Of a DNA stretch of 64,000 nt, positions 35,275 through 48,110 are shown piece by piece (position 1 is the first letter of the stretch; the number at the start of each line of letters is the position of its first letter). The notes beneath the pieces were generated by a model. That model did not search any database. It was not told where the DNA came from and saw only the letters and a list, made by a program, of their open reading frames with translations. A program made the position numbers and the translations under genes. Source of the stretch: Rhyzopertha dominica (lineage: Eukaryota > Arthropoda > Insecta > Coleoptera > Bostrichidae); the NCBI GenBank assembly GCA_025024175.1, contig QCXZ01000137.1:70618680-70682679 (forward strand). Direction: 5' to 3'.

Positions 35275-37623
35275 CAGTGTTGCCAACCTTTTAAAATATT
35301 ATGTCGCCAATTCAGTGTTCTGAAAATTGTAAAAACATTTGTAAATAAGCAAACAGTTACTGGTTAGGAGAAAAAATTATTATAACTGAACAGAAATTCT
35401 TTTTTTATAATTAATGTTAGAACAAATTATTTTTTTGAATTAAAATATTAATACATATGTTAAAACATAGATACAATAAAATACAATAGAAAATAACATT
35501 TTAACAATCAAGAGCACATAAAATTTCACTCCAATTGTTGAAACATTTGTGGATTCGGTTGAAAAGGATCATAACATATATCTGTTTTACTAAAATATCC
35601 TCAACGTTGCATCCAATAATGGAAATTTCATCTTGTTCCTGATTTTTGATTTCATTAATTTCATTATAGAAAATACTTTTCCACAAATGCATTTGATAGA
35701 GATAAACTGAGACAAGTTAGAACAAAAAAGGATAACTGCTTAAAAATAAAATTTCCTCCCGCATTTTGATACTTTGCAATCCGAACCAAAAATTGTTCAG
35801 TAGTAATATTTTCCATATCTTTTTTTCTAACTAAATACTTAACAAATTATTCCACTGAATCTATTGTTGATATCTCCATATCTGAAGGCAACAACTCTAG
35901 AGGCAAATCCTCTACTTTCACTCTGCAAATTTTGTTTAGACAATTATCAATACTGAAATATTTGACTGTTTCAAAGAGTTTAATATATGTTTTCAAACGA
36001 CTAAAACATTTCTTTGTACAAAAGCGAAAAATAAAATCTACATTTTTCTTTCATCATTAATTTTATATAACCTTAAAACTTCATTTTGTAAAATGCTGTC
36101 TATTTTAATAAGGTTTTCATATGAAATCTTTTCTAAACCATGCAAAAAACTTGTTTTACAATTACTCTCATACATGTTACCAAAAGTGTATAAAAAATCT
36201 TTATAAACTTTAAAAATATCCGCATTATCATGTTGAAATAAACAGTTAACAATTTACACATGTAGTTATACAGCATGAACCATAGCCAAGTAAATGTAAT
36301 TAACATTATCATTTAACATTTGGTGAAGCTATCAAGCCATTATCAACAACTATATTAAAATATGCCACTGTTGAAGAATTATTTCTACAACGTTATATCT
36401 GGCTAGCCATCATGTTTAAATTTTGAATAAATTTCTGGAATTTATGTTCTTCATACATTAATTAATTCATATATTTTGAAATAATTGACCTTCCTAACTG
36501 TACTAATACAAAAGCAGTTATAAATTTCATTGCATAAAAATCTGGGCTGCCTTTGGCCAACATAAATGTAGTGAATGTGCAACGCATTTGACGAACTGCA
36601 GTTTTGGTGCATGTTGTTTTAAAATGACCAACAATGAATGGTTTTTACCGCAAAGATTGCTAGCTCCATCGGTGCCTAAGGCTATTAACTTCTGAACATT
36701 AGACCAATATTTTTTATAAATCCGGAAAGAGCTCCAAACAAAATATTTACAGTTGTCTGATTATTTTGATTAAGCGCAAATAATAAGTAACAACTTTTTT
36801 ATTTTCTTTGTCAAATTACTGAATACAGACCCACATATACTCGTTTGATTAATCTCTTACTAAAGAATAATAGGAAGAACCAATCTCCTTAAGTAGCTGT
36901 TCTTTCAATGTTTCAGCAATAACATTCTTGATAATCAGAGTGCACTTAAATTTGTGTAATTTCATATTGCCAAATTCAGTTTTAGAGTGTTTCACCATAA
37001 GATTATTTCAATGATGCACTGGTGCAATACTTGAATGTAGTGCAATGAATGCTGCCAATTTTACTTCATTTTCCTTAATTATGATGGCATCAAGTGTCTT
37101 CTGATTATTTTCAAGTGATATTATGGCCTTGAATTTCTGCTTGAGACCAATATGTCTTTCCAAATCCATCGCAATTCTGTCTTACAGGTTTTACAGTAAG
37201 CCATGTTATCATTAGCTTGTGATTGTTCCAACCATCCTATAATAAGTATTAAGTATTTTTCACTTACCCAGTACTATTGGGTACTGTGGCACGAAGTACA
37301 CCTACCTTTGGACTGTGGCAAATTTTCCTATGCTTTTCTTAAGATTTTGTGTACCTAGAGCACCCACTGTATTTCCCCATTTTTTTGCTTTTGCCTGTGG
37401 CTTTTGTATTTACCACTATCAGTCTATTACAACTGAAATGCGTACAATGCTCAATCAACTCAAAGTGATGGTCTGACGATGGTGATTGTTTTTTTAAAAG
37501 CTAAATGTCAAACGTACACACTCAAACAATGCATGTCACTTATCACAATTTTGATTTTTTTTGTCGGATTTTTACATTTGTTATCGCCCAAATTGCGATT
37601 AATTGCCCAGGTTGGCAGCACTG
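35275..37623 (-). mobile_element. Degenerate hAT-type transposon (ZMYM/ZBED-like transposase)
   Basis: The ends are inverted repeats of about 14 bp: CAGTGTTGCCAACC at 35275 and its near-inverse ending GGTTGGCAGCACTG at 37623. Transcribed on the minus strand, it keeps a BED-like start near 37.23 kb (WLEQSQANDNMAYCKTCKTE) and near 36.69-36.54 kb VQKLIALGTDGASNLCGKNH, LLVILKQHAPKLQFVKCVAH, SLHLC, the TDGASNMxGKxNS and KCxCHSLHLC blocks of hAT-like transposases. Many stops interrupt it. The flanking 8-mers (TATATGCC, AAAGAGCC) agree only in part, so a target duplication is not proven. It inserted antisense inside the host intron. Confidence 0.7.
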
Positions 37624-38099
37624 AAAGAGCCATAGTTATGCTGATTTTACACAATAATCTAAGCAGGGTATTTATAATCTGAACACCTTCCTAACCTTTA
37701 GGTGGTCTTAGATCTCAAGCCAGCAGTTGTTTTATAATTCGGTCTTTGGGTAATGTCATAGAAATATGCATTTAGATACAATCGGACAGAAAATTTTTAA
37801 TGGTTTTTTTCTTGGCTGACCTGTTAATATTTTGATATGATTGTCAAAAATCAGTCATTAGCGACTGGTAAAAAAAGGTGGTAGCTCTTTGTTCATATTT
37901 ATTATTTATCTATGAAGCATAGTCAAATATAACTAGAATTGGGTTCTTTCACTATGATGGTTTTTTATTATGGAATTGGCTTCTAGATTAGAAAAATTTA
38001 CAAACATCAATGATAATTGTGGTTAATTGTAAGTTGTGTCTGTGGTATAAACAGATACCTATATATTAGGTAGCCGTATGTTTTTATAATGTTGTAATG

Positions 38100-39310
38100 T
38101 TTATTTATCGCTTTCCCTTAGGACTTGCCGTATTTTGTGCTTTTTTTTATAAACGGGAGAACACTAATGGTACTAAATTCAAATTAATAGGCTTTGCTTC
38201 CTATACTATATATTACACTGTGCAAGACATACTGCCTACACAGTTTTTTAAATTGTACTAATCTATTCAGTGTTTTAATATCCCTTTGAGAAACATTAAG
38301 TAGTTGGATCCCATTTGTAGCTGTGGTGTTTTGTATGAAAAAGGATCTAGAGAATTCAATATGTAAATTATCAGCTACATGTGTGTTATGGCTATGTATC
38401 TGGTTACATTAAAAATCCTTACATATCTTACATTTCTATCTGCTGATCCATTTACAAATAAAATACAAATATGAGAACATTGTAATGTATATGTGTTGTT
38501 TATTAACATTCATTAAATTTAATACATGTAGCATTGATTTTACAGATATATATCTTATCACACTCTAAAATCAAAGGTAACACTGTTTTGTTGTTTTTAC
38601 AATTAATTTATTGCGTTCTGGTTTGTCATAAACAATTTTACCACAATAGTCCATGAAGGGTAATATCAAGCATTTATTCTGCTAATTAAACCCACCCTTC
38701 TTATTATTTTCTTTGTTACTGAGGATGTATGTTACTTAAAATTTAATTTAATTGGAATACCTAATTTCATTAATAATTTGCTTGAAACAATGTTACCTTA
38801 GATTTGTTTATATTAATATTAAGACTAACTTTGGTTTCCAATTAGCCAGACAGATAAATAATTAATTCTAATTGTAAAATCTGTACAGTATTATTAACAT
38901 TATCAGTTGCAACATAATATACATCTGTGTCATCCGCAAATAACTGTATTTTACATTTTTAAAGATTTACAGGTGTCATTAATGTATACCAAAAATAATA
39001 ACGGCCCCATTCGTGACCCTTGTGGTACACCACTGTTTCTACCTTGAGGAAGTAGTTTCCAAATCTGTTCATCTGTTGTCTTTCAAGATGAGTTGTAAAC
39101 CAGCTAAGTACTATTCTGTCAATACCCTATGGCTTTCAATTTTGAAATTAAAACCTCATATGACATATTTCAAACGCTTGTTTAAAATCAAGAAAAACTA
39201 CTCCAATGAATTTCTTTTTTGCTAATTCATCTCTCCATTCTGCAGTAAGTGCCTGTAATGTTGATTCACATGATTGTGATTTCCTAAACCCAACTTGGTG
39301 TTAACTTATC
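38100..39310 (-). pseudogene. Non-LTR retrotransposon reverse-transcriptase relic
   Basis: Minus strand with many shifts. From 39.30 kb: QVGFRKSQSCESTLQALTAE, then FLDFKQAFETISHEVL-like text (motif A, FLDxxKAFDTV), SWF-type and VETVVYHKGHEWG (remains of the PQGS region), and near 38.93 kb FADDTDVYYVAT (motif C, F/YADD). Text down to about 38.1 kb is a weak continuation. The order is that of Jockey/CR1-type reverse transcriptase. Confidence 0.55.
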
Positions 39311-40643
39311 ACATTTTCTTTTCTAGAAGAAAAATTGTCTAATTCCTGACATTTATAGTAATGGTATTGTAATTAGGTACTCTAATTCTAAAATATCCAG
39401 AAATTAATTTGTATAACATTACAAACATATTCTAGTGCAATTACATATCAGAAAAGGTCTTCTGTACAACTGACGGTTATACAATTTGCGAAATTGGACA
39501 AATATTAACACATATGCAAGTATTTCGTTGTGTTTATTTACCCAAATGACAATATGATGTTCTGTTATGTTCGTAAAGTCGTCATTAGAACTAAATATAT
39601 ATATGGAAAGTATCATCATACAGAGTGTCTTCCCAATACTGAGAATATAGTTATGATGAAGCACTAAGTGTAAATTTTATTTTTTTCCAAATCCCCTTCA
39701 CAGTATAAAATTTAATATTATTGACCAAATACTTAGACAACTCATTAATCCGCTTCGAAGTAACCATTTTGGCAAGTGCCAGTATTATAAATTACCTGAA
39801 TTTCTGAATAAAACAGTTACAGAATTAGGTAGAGCCAGTCTGACATTTTTTTGTTTTACCTATCATGTGGCAGAATTAGCCACAATATGCAATTTTATAG
39901 ATTATTTATATAACAACAGAGACGAACTTTTTATTTGTTCAATACCTACAATTTTTGTATATGCCTGTTTATGAATTTACATTTTTATAAAATCCGTTCG
40001 ATAAATCACAACATCTTTGGACGAAATTCGTTTGGAATTGCATCCTCTGGTTGTGGCAAGATCTCAGGGAGTACTGCAGCAACTTGTGTTTTATTGTGGT
40101 GTAAAATGAAGCCTTTTATTCTCCTTCTATTATATAATTGGTGCATTATGCCACTACACACATTGGCATTGTACAAATAATGGCGAAGTCATACCAGCTA
40201 ACAGATGTGGGATTCAAAACTGCACAGAAACTCAACAGTAATATTTGCCCAAGTCAAACATCACTTTTGCATTTCGCACCGTAGGTGACGTCATGTGTGA
40301 TAGAACGACAAAATGCTTCAACTACTTGGCATGCCATACTTTATTCTCGCCATGAGCCAGTAGACAGTTACTAGTTGGTGTATACCTAACAATATTATAC
40401 TTTTTACACATTCACCCCCAAAAGCGATTAATCGACTCATCCATTATAGTTTTGNTTTGTGCACAGTACCACGTCACAGGTTTAACAAATATCAGATCTA
40501 TAATATTATAAAATATGCCTCTATAATTGTTACATTCTGAAATAAACATTATAGCTAAAAAATGCATTTACACATGCACAAATACAAATGCGTAACTGTC
40601 CGAAGCCTAGTGTAGTTCAGTCTACATCGCTATTTTGTTGCAG

Positions 40644-41356
40644 GACTCAATCTAGCTGGGGACCTTCAAATGAAAGTTAACCACCAAGTCGGAAAACCAA
40701 CTCAAGTCGAAGTAACAACCGAAGACGGCTCCTTAATAGTAATGGAACTGATAGCCGAAGATGACTCCGAACCTCCAGAATACAACGACCAAGAAATAAA
40801 CGAAGAAGGAGAACTGAAAATATTCCAGTGCCCCGACTGTCCGAAGTCGTTCTCCCGCCGCATTCAGCTGCGTCGTCACGCCTCAGTGCACATGCAGCAG
40901 AGAGGCTTCAGCTGCGGCATCTGCGAGAAATGGTTCCCGACAAGGTCGGCTTTGGTCCGTCACGAGCGCATCCACACGGGAGAACGTCCGTTCCAGTGCG
41001 AAGTTTGCCAGAAGAGCTTTGCACAGAAAGAGATTTTGTTCCGGCATTTGATGACGCACACCGGACAGAAACCTTATAACTGCCCGCACTGTCCTAAAGG
41101 CTTCACTCAGAAGGAACCGTTGCGCATCCACCTGCGTTCACACATGAATCCGAACCCATCAGACATCCAGCTGCATTATTGCACTTTATGTCCCAAAGTG
41201 TTCTGTCACGCTTCGGGACTGAGCCGTCATTTGGTCACGCATACCGGGAAGGTTTTTAGATGCGGGGACTGCGACAAATCCTTTACGGACAANTCGTCTC
41301 TCAGGAGACACCACAGGCAAACAATGCATCAGTTGAAGCTTTCAGATTTAGATTAG
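40644..41356 (+). CDS. ZAD-C2H2 zinc-finger protein, exon 3 (six fingers)
   Basis: Starts after TTGTTGCAG; GA completes the glycine codon split at 35151, giving SQPGLNLAGDLQMKV. Six C2H2 fingers occupy about residues 299-470: FQCPDCPKSF, FSCGICEKWF, FQCEVCQKSF, YNCPHCPKGF, HYCTLCPKVF and FRCGDCDKSF, each with two histidines. Canonical TGERP and TGQKP linkers join fingers 2-3 and 3-4, which favours sequence-specific DNA binding by that block. Codon usage is GC-richer than the surroundings. It stops with TAG at 41354-41356. One finger-6 codon is unresolved (n at 41293). I do not assign a named orthologue. Confidence 0.92.
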
Positions 41357-41841
41357 AATGCTTGAGCGTGTATTCATTTTGCATAATTTTGGATCCATGA
41401 TATGCATAATTTGTTATCATTAGATATTTAAATTATTGGACTAGAAGTAAAACTTTGGTAAAGTTTAGTTTTGGGTTTATTTAAGAGTCCCTTCGCGGGC
41501 CTCCTCCTTTGTCTTATTTTTTCAGTAAGTAAAAGTTTGAAGTTTGTTAGGCACTGCCTACTGTATCATTGGTGACCAATAATTTTGCAAAACTCAACCC
41601 ACAAATTTTAACTCCAAGAAAATTTAGTTTATTTGATTATTGCCAATATCAAAATACATAATTTGCCAACATCCACAATAATACAAGAGGCACAGTAAAC
41701 CTGACAAACTGCAGCAAGAATATAATTTTAAATAAAATCTCATTTAGATATATATGTTTCTAATTCACGATCCTTTAGTAATAAATGTGATTTATTGCGG
41801 GTTTGGATCATTAAGCTGGTTATTTTATAGTCTCTTTATTT

Positions 41842-41881
41842 GCTAGCCAAGCTTTCAGAACCGTTTGGTTCCTTCTTCAGG
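41842..41881 (-). ncRNA. Hammerhead-like motif in the left arm
   Basis: Minus strand CTGAAGAAGGAACC, AAAC loop, GGTTCTGAAAGC: CUGANGA and GAAA flanking a six-pair helix with one bulged A. The right arm has the same block at about 42656-42690 with one change (CTAAAGA), which would damage the core. Stems I and III not modelled. Confidence 0.4.
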
Positions 41882-42001
41882 TCTTCTAAAATACAATATA
41901 ACAATACAAACATGAAGCAAAATATAAAATTATAAAACTCACCAAATGCCAGAACATTAATAAAACTGCCCACAATTAACAATTGTAATATAAAAATTCA
42001 T

Positions 42002-42232
42002 ATGGTATATAATAAACGTATATGTTCAAATGTAATCTATAAATTAAATTGTAAAAATTGCTCTAAAACATATGTAGGTCAAACTTCTCAATGGTTAAAG
42101 TCAAGAGTTTCTTTACATAAAAGTTGCATAAAACATGGTTTAACAAGATGTGCTTTAGCAAATCATGTTTTTAGTTTTTCATATAGCATTGACTTTGATA
42201 ACAAAAATTTTAGCAACAGAATCAGTTTATAA
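42002..42232 (+). pseudogene. GIY-YIG endonuclease fragment
   Basis: 76-codon frame. IYKLNCKNCSKTYVGQTSQW is the GIY-YIG start with its CxxC-like zinc pair, followed by R (SRVSLHKSC) and LANHVF, matching the domain at the C-terminus of Penelope-like proteins. It lacks the reverse transcriptase, and similar text continues in another frame after the stop (KRLIKEMINI). Confidence 0.65.
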
Positions 42233-42816
42233 AAAAAGGCTAATAAAAGAAATGATAAATATTAATAAACAGAAAGAACCAATAAATATAAAAGTGATAC
42301 TCAAAATTTTAGTGCAATTTATACATATCTGTTAATGAACCCGAATAAAAAAGATAGTCCTTTTGAAACCATTAATTAATGTGTTATACCATTTTGAATG
42401 CATCTCATGCAGTTCTAAATTGTAAAGTATCATGATATGTTTTTCTTTTTTTAAATATTTATGTCAAAAGTAATTTTGACAGCCTGGTATATAATTGCAC
42501 ATTTTTATTTATATTTATACGTTTATTACATACCATATGAATTTTTATATTACAATTGTTAATTGTGGGCAGTTTTATTAACATTCTCGCATTTGGTGAG
42601 TTTTATAATCTTATATTTTGCTTCATGTTTGTATTTTTATATTGTATTTTAGAAGCCCTAAAGAAGGAACCAAACGGTTCTGAAAGCTTGGCTAGCAAAT
42701 TAAGAGACTATAAAATAACCAGCTTATTGATCCAAACCCGCAATAAATCACATTTTAAATAAATATAAAACTAACTTTTATTATTCGAAGGAAATTCGCC
42801 TTGATGGTAGCATGCC

Positions 42817-42841
42817 TTCATAATAATAATAATAATAATAA
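42817..42841 (+). repeat. (AAT)n microsatellite
   Basis: About eight TAA/AAT units followed by TTTATTTCATTGCA, as at the 3' end of some non-LTR retrotransposons in inverse orientation; no coding part was seen beside it. Confidence 0.6.
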
Positions 42842-44460
42842 TTTTATTTCATTGCACTCTCAATTACAGGAAAGATAGAGAAAAGCCTAGAGTCCACAGT
42901 AACAAAAAAAATACACAAACTGTAGTTTTATGCATCAAACAAAAAAATTATATTTAACAGTGTTCTAAATAAATTCTTAACAAATGAAGACAAACTGGGG
43001 AGCATAACTATAGCCCCACCTTGAATTATCAGTTTTTCTTCGCCAAATGCAAACATAATTTAATGTAACTTATAAGAAGGATAAATCTTTTTTTTACATT
43101 AGTGTCTTCATATTCGACCATGCAAGATACAACCAGAACACATAAAAAATTTCATTTATGTCATGCACGTCACACCAATACAACTAGGTATTTAAAAAAA
43201 CTATTTATGTTTTACAACGACAGGACACTTTTTGAAGCCACCATTACCACTCATTGATTTAGTAAGAAGCAAGGTGGTAGACTACTACCTTGTAATATGT
43301 TTTGATTATGATTAATATCATGATTTCTTAAAAACTATGAAAAGATACCTGTGCCAAATATTGCTTAATTTACCAAAAATATTATCTACCTGCAACAATA
43401 ATCCCACATTATGTGTTTGTTGTAAAACTGGAATTTAGTGTCCAAAATAAATTATATACTATATTTTTATTAGATATTTCATGAATTGCAATGCAATTGG
43501 CAACGTCGCCCATCGAACGCAACCATAATGATTATTACCGTTGTCTGAATAATACTTTATTACTTATTCGTAACGTAAAGGTAAACGTGCTTGCTTCACG
43601 CAATATATTTACCAACTATACTACTGTTTTATTTTATTAAACTAAATGAAAATATTACTTGAAATTTAACATATACGCATTTTTACATCACGCGTGTTAT
43701 AATATAGGCTTTGAATATTCAAAGATATAGGTAATAACTAAATCTGTACAGGGGATTGGGTTTTACACGCACGATTCGTGTACTTATTTTTGGATACAGG
43801 ATACAGAGCGCTATTTTATCGTCGGAAATCGTTCCATTGTCAAACGCACTAGTTGTGAATGAGATGTCACCACTCACCACCATTGGAATTTCAACTTTTC
43901 GCCCTGGCGAGAAAATTTTCAACTACAACAAAACATTTTGCTGCTTGACAGACAATTTGTGTCGTATACGAAGGGTGTGTGCATAAAAGAATTTTTGTAT
44001 GCGTGTGTTTAATTAATGTAGTGGCTAAAATTACGAAACCGATCTGATACTTCTTACTCACGTAAGTACAGCAATTTTTCTTTGTTTGGTTATAACAGGG
44101 CCCTACACCGCATGCAATTAGAGTACTCGAATCGAGCGCCGGTAATTTGTACCTGTGCCCGTGAGTTTCCACGGCATACTTAGCACAAGCACATGTAAAT
44201 AGTTTATAATCTGGACACCTGTTAACTGGGGTAAATCTAGGACCGATCGTAGAATGAAGATCAATTCAATAGAAAGCTTTCATTTACGTAGCTAGACTTT
44301 TTTAATCTAATTAGGCCATGCGAGTGTTGGAGAATTATTCAAACATTGTAGGTATGCTGGAGGTGTAGAATGAGTTATAATTTAATTCTAATCTAAAGTG
44401 ACATAATATGTACACGTTTCCAAGTACGTAGCTTAAATTTTTTCGGTCGCACAATTGCCT
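42842..44460. other. No gene recognised
   Basis: AT-rich. At 43.72-43.99 kb both strands have open frames of 67-76 codons over a locally more balanced base composition, but neither shows a family I know. Confidence 0.4.
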
Positions 44461-44533
44461 GTATCGTCTTAATCGAATTGTTAACCTTATCTGTTTATTA
44501 CAGGTGGTTAGGTAAACCTTAAATACTGCCAAC

Positions 44534-44545
44534 ATGCCGAAGTCG
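44534..44545 (+). CDS. Moe: Candidate alternative first coding exon, Moesin-like N-terminus MPKS
   Basis: The plus strand reads AAC ATG CCG AAG TCG and then a consensus donor GTAAGT, giving MPKS in phase 0. Just upstream TTTATTACAG (44495-44504) could be an acceptor, making this exon 44505-44545 with a short leader. Insect Moesin (ERM family; links actin to the cell membrane) commonly starts MPKS followed directly by the FERM domain (MNVRVTTMDAELEF), with alternative short N-termini. The downstream FERM exon is not in the window. The name rests on four residues, phase and the partner exon at 59410, so it is an inference. Confidence 0.4.
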
Positions 44546-47221
44546 GTAAGTAGCTTTTATTATACTTTTCAGGATTAATTAACATAAAATTGTGCTGCAT
44601 TGCTCACCAAAAGTCATTTCCACCTTATATTGACTGATTTAAATAATTAGATAGTAAATAATATTGAAAATGCCCCTTAAACATTTAGTCGGTACGATAT
44701 TATTTGCATATTTGTCAATGTCATTTTTAAAGGTCTGACAAACGATTTTTTAAGGATTTCTAAACGTCCTTATGTTAACATCTTATTGGGAAGTAAATAG
44801 TACCTACTTATTCTCACGATCAGTTTATTTTAATTATTTAGGTCTGTGTTTTTAACTTACAGGTGTATTAGTATTAAACTAGTTGCTTTATTTAGAACTT
44901 GATAAAGTATTTGCATTGCACTTTTCATTCAAGAATAACATACCTGGCATATATATAGGTAGGTAGTTATGTAGCTTATGGAACAGTCAGCAGTTTTAAA
45001 CCATTTAAGCTTATATTTTCACCAAATTGGCTACCTTACGTCTGTTAGTGGACGACAGAAAAGTTTAAACATTTGAAGATTCCTTGATTTGATTCTGCGT
45101 ATTTTCAAATGAAAATTGTTTCATTATCCTCAAGTGCGATTGTACTTGTCCGATAGTAGATGCGTGTTTACCAGGGTGTATAATACCGATAGATTGCGAA
45201 ATCGACGCATTGTAATTCTAACGGAATTCAAATTCGCATAGTTTCCGTTAACGTGCCAGTCTAATGGAAATCACGTATTTTGCAATCTGTCATCAACAAC
45301 TCTTTCTTTTAAAGGAATTCCCATTTAATATTAATGCATGCTAAACACTACCGGTATTACACAACGATGTGACCTCTCAAAATTTACGAAATTGTTGCTA
45401 GCGTATATAAAATACTTTCTCAAAACAAACAACACATTGTCGATACCGCTTGACTCCCTTTAGAGAGATTGCGCACTATCGGGAAATTCATCACCACAAG
45501 TCGAAGATTCTAGGAATAATGATGGGAAGTCCGCAGTTTGTCATATCATAGGGAACCAGTTTCTGAACTTTTATCATTTAGCGTCTATTATTACACTCTG
45601 TGTTAATACTAATTTGGAATTTTTGTATTAATTTTAGTTTTTCTGTAGTCAATTAGAGCCATTTCTTTTGTTTTAGAGTAAGTACTAAATGATTTTTAGC
45701 ATATCTCGTTGGGTTTGATCTTTCTATATATAAGCGTAGGCGCGAAAATTGTTATTCTAAAAGTATGAATACTTCGAGTAACTAGCTCATTAGTGATGTG
45801 TAAAAAAATTAATACCTAAATATACTGGTAATATTGGTAAATTGTATGCGAAAGAGAATTTTTTTCTATTAAACACAACATTAAATTGTTACTGTGATTG
45901 AAAGCTAAAACGTATTTTTTGTTTTTACGTTATTATTTTAAAAACCATAGTTCCACATGGGTCTAAAGGGGTTCTTACCCCCCCCCCTCCCTTTATGGGC
46001 GCGCCGCTGAAATTAACATGCTTATTATAGGATTTTGTAAAATTACGTCGTTTGCCCCATGCGAAAGTATGTAACATATTACCGAAAATCTGCTAAAGCC
46101 TAAGAAAATTGCGATTTTGATACATATGTAATTTCTTTTGGTTTCAGTAATATCATAAAACATCACTGATATTATTAAAAAAAAATCTGCTTAATTCATG
46201 GCTTACTGCAGTCAAAAGGTCGATTTTTGTTTTCAAAATATTGAAAAGTCCGCCGAAATTATGTAGTAAATGCTGCAATGCATTTTGCTATTGTGTGAGG
46301 ATTACCAATTGTTACTCGTAGTATAAATGTTGTATTAGAACATTGAGATCAGGCTCTGTTGACTGTAATAAAAATTTTAAAGAAATTTAGTTTTTCGAAC
46401 GGCTTAAGGGTAAAATCAAATATATGCATTTTTATGCATAAAAACGACGCTATAAAGGTGGAATTTTTGTTAAAAGAAGAAGTAATTTGTTTTCAATTCA
46501 TTAGTAAATAAAACCTAATTCCACTGTTACTGAAAATATGCAATCTACCGGTGGCACATTTTATGTATTATGATTTGAACGATAAATACTGACATTGGTA
46601 ACAGTGTTGGGGAGCCGTACAGATATAAAATACACAGGTAATTAACCTTGTATTTACTGCTGTTAAAAATTGCACACGTACATTATTTTTGTAGCTATTA
46701 TAAGATATCTACATTTCACTTTAGTTTCTTGTTTGTTAGATAAGTTTTTGTATACACCTACCAAATATTTGTTCGAAATGACCCACTTGCAAGAAGTATG
46801 TATAACAAATTCTCTGCGGCTGGAATTACGAAGACGCAGGGAATAAATTTTCTTTGCAAGACAAATACAGCTCTCAAAAGTATTACAGGATGTTAGGTTA
46901 CTTGGTCAATGAGTTGCAAAATTTAGTACTTGCACTATCATCTCAATTAACAGAAGCTCACCTTGTATTAGCTGGATTTTAGTTTCCGTGTCTAAATAAT
47001 GCATTGGTTAAATTAGAAACGGTAAGGTATTATAAATTCGTCACTGCAATTGAAAGAATCCGTAATACATTATTTTATTACACGATTCTCGTGTACACTA
47101 ACAAATATTATTTTAAATTTGCCTTCTGGTGTTTGATTTTTTCAGCATTTAGGTGTAGTAAACATGGTGATATTGCAGGGAGAAGTGGAAATATTTTGAG
47201 TTATAATGTGAATGACTAGAT
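44546..47221 (+). other. Intron-like DNA without recognised gene
   Basis: If 44534 is a first exon, this is its intron. AT-rich; a GTATATAAAATAC TATA-like site lies at about 45.40 kb, and a C-run followed by GGGCGCGCC at about 45.98 kb. No protein features. Confidence 0.4.
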
Positions 47222-48110
47222 AGTAGTAGTAGTAGTATGCATTTATTAGCAAAAACCTGCTAATACAGTAAACAGACTAATAGTAATTGTACATTATCTA
47301 TACAGTAAGTACATTTTTTGTCAAATACATTTGTTTAACACTTGAAGAAAAGGAACGTACAGTTAATTTTTCTTTTATATATCCCGGAAGACTATTGTAC
47401 AATCGTAAACCATCACTAAATAATTGTTTCTGCTCATGCGTGTTCCTTGAAAATTCTATGTTGTAATGCAGCTTATTTCGAACGTTATGAGAGTGTACAT
47501 CACCTCTTGTGTTTAATTGTCTTTGTAAGTAGTCGGGCAACATACCCTTACTTAATTTAAAAATTATTATAACATTCGCGGTCTCTATTTGCTGTTGAAT
47601 GTTTAACCACTTAAGGCTTTGCAACATATAATCCACCGGAGTATATCTATTTACACACAGTATCACCCTTGCAGCCCTATTTTGTAATATTTGCAGCCGC
47701 TTTATATCTTCTTTTTTGCATGCAATTAGTAAGGACATGCAGTACACAAAGTGAGGATAAACTATAGTTTTATACACTAAATTTCTACTGTACAGTGACA
47801 AATTTGCAGAAACGCGAGACAAGAATCCTATTTTCTTCCCAATTTTTTTACATATTTCGTCAACAAAACATCCGAAAGATAACTGGGGATCTAACATCAC
47901 TCCAAGATATTTAAGCTGTCCTACAAATTCTAATTTTACGTTACTAATATAAATACCATATTAAACCGCTGGTACACATTATCCACTATTCCGTACATAC
48001 GTAGCTTTTGTAAAAGTCTGCGACGATCAATTGTTTCAAAGGCTCTTTGCAGATCAAGTGCAACTCACAACACAATATTGCCATTGTTTATGTCACGGCG
48101 CCATTTGGAA
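47222..48110 (-). pseudogene. Non-LTR retrotransposon ORF2 3' part (CR1/Jockey-like) with (TAC)n tail
   Basis: Minus strand. A 200-codon open frame (47298-47900) contains the C-terminal part of the polymerase: MMLDPQLSF, ICKKIGKKIGFLSRV, YKTIVYPHFVYCMSLL, LQILQNRAARVILCVNRYTP, FSDGLRLYNSLPGYIKEKL. Upstream at about 48.06-47.98 kb LDLQRAFETIDRRRLLQKLR is reverse-transcriptase motif A. The YADD part between them is deleted. The element ends in a trinucleotide tail at 47222-47236, as in elements that prime on microsatellites. It is 5'-truncated and inactive. Confidence 0.8.

Larger units (their letters stand above)
35152..40643 (+). other. Intron 2 of the ZAD gene, filled with transposon relics
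   Basis: 5.5-kb intron in phase 1. Holds an antisense hAT element (35275-37623) and an antisense non-LTR reverse-transcriptase relic (about 38.1-39.3 kb). The remaining 39.3-40.64 kb is AT-rich with no recognised gene. Confidence 0.7.
41783..42755 (+). mobile_element. Penelope-like element copy flanked by inverted tail repeats
   Basis: Two arms of about 238 bp (41783-42020 and 42517-42755) are near-perfect inverse copies. Between them lies a GIY-YIG frame on the plus strand (42002-42232: VIYKLNCKNCSKTYVGQTSQ then WLKSRVSLH, CALANH), the endonuclease of Penelope-like elements. Each arm carries a hammerhead-like core. No reverse transcriptase remains. The right arm is the normal 3' tail; the left arm is the same tail inverted. 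Terminal inverted or tandem partial tails are known for Penelope-like insertions. Confidence 0.7.

Noticed and set aside
43719..43986. Overlapping frames on both strands (67 and 76 codons) that look somewhat protein-like
   Set aside because: No family recognised, no convincing splice sites, cannot choose a strand.
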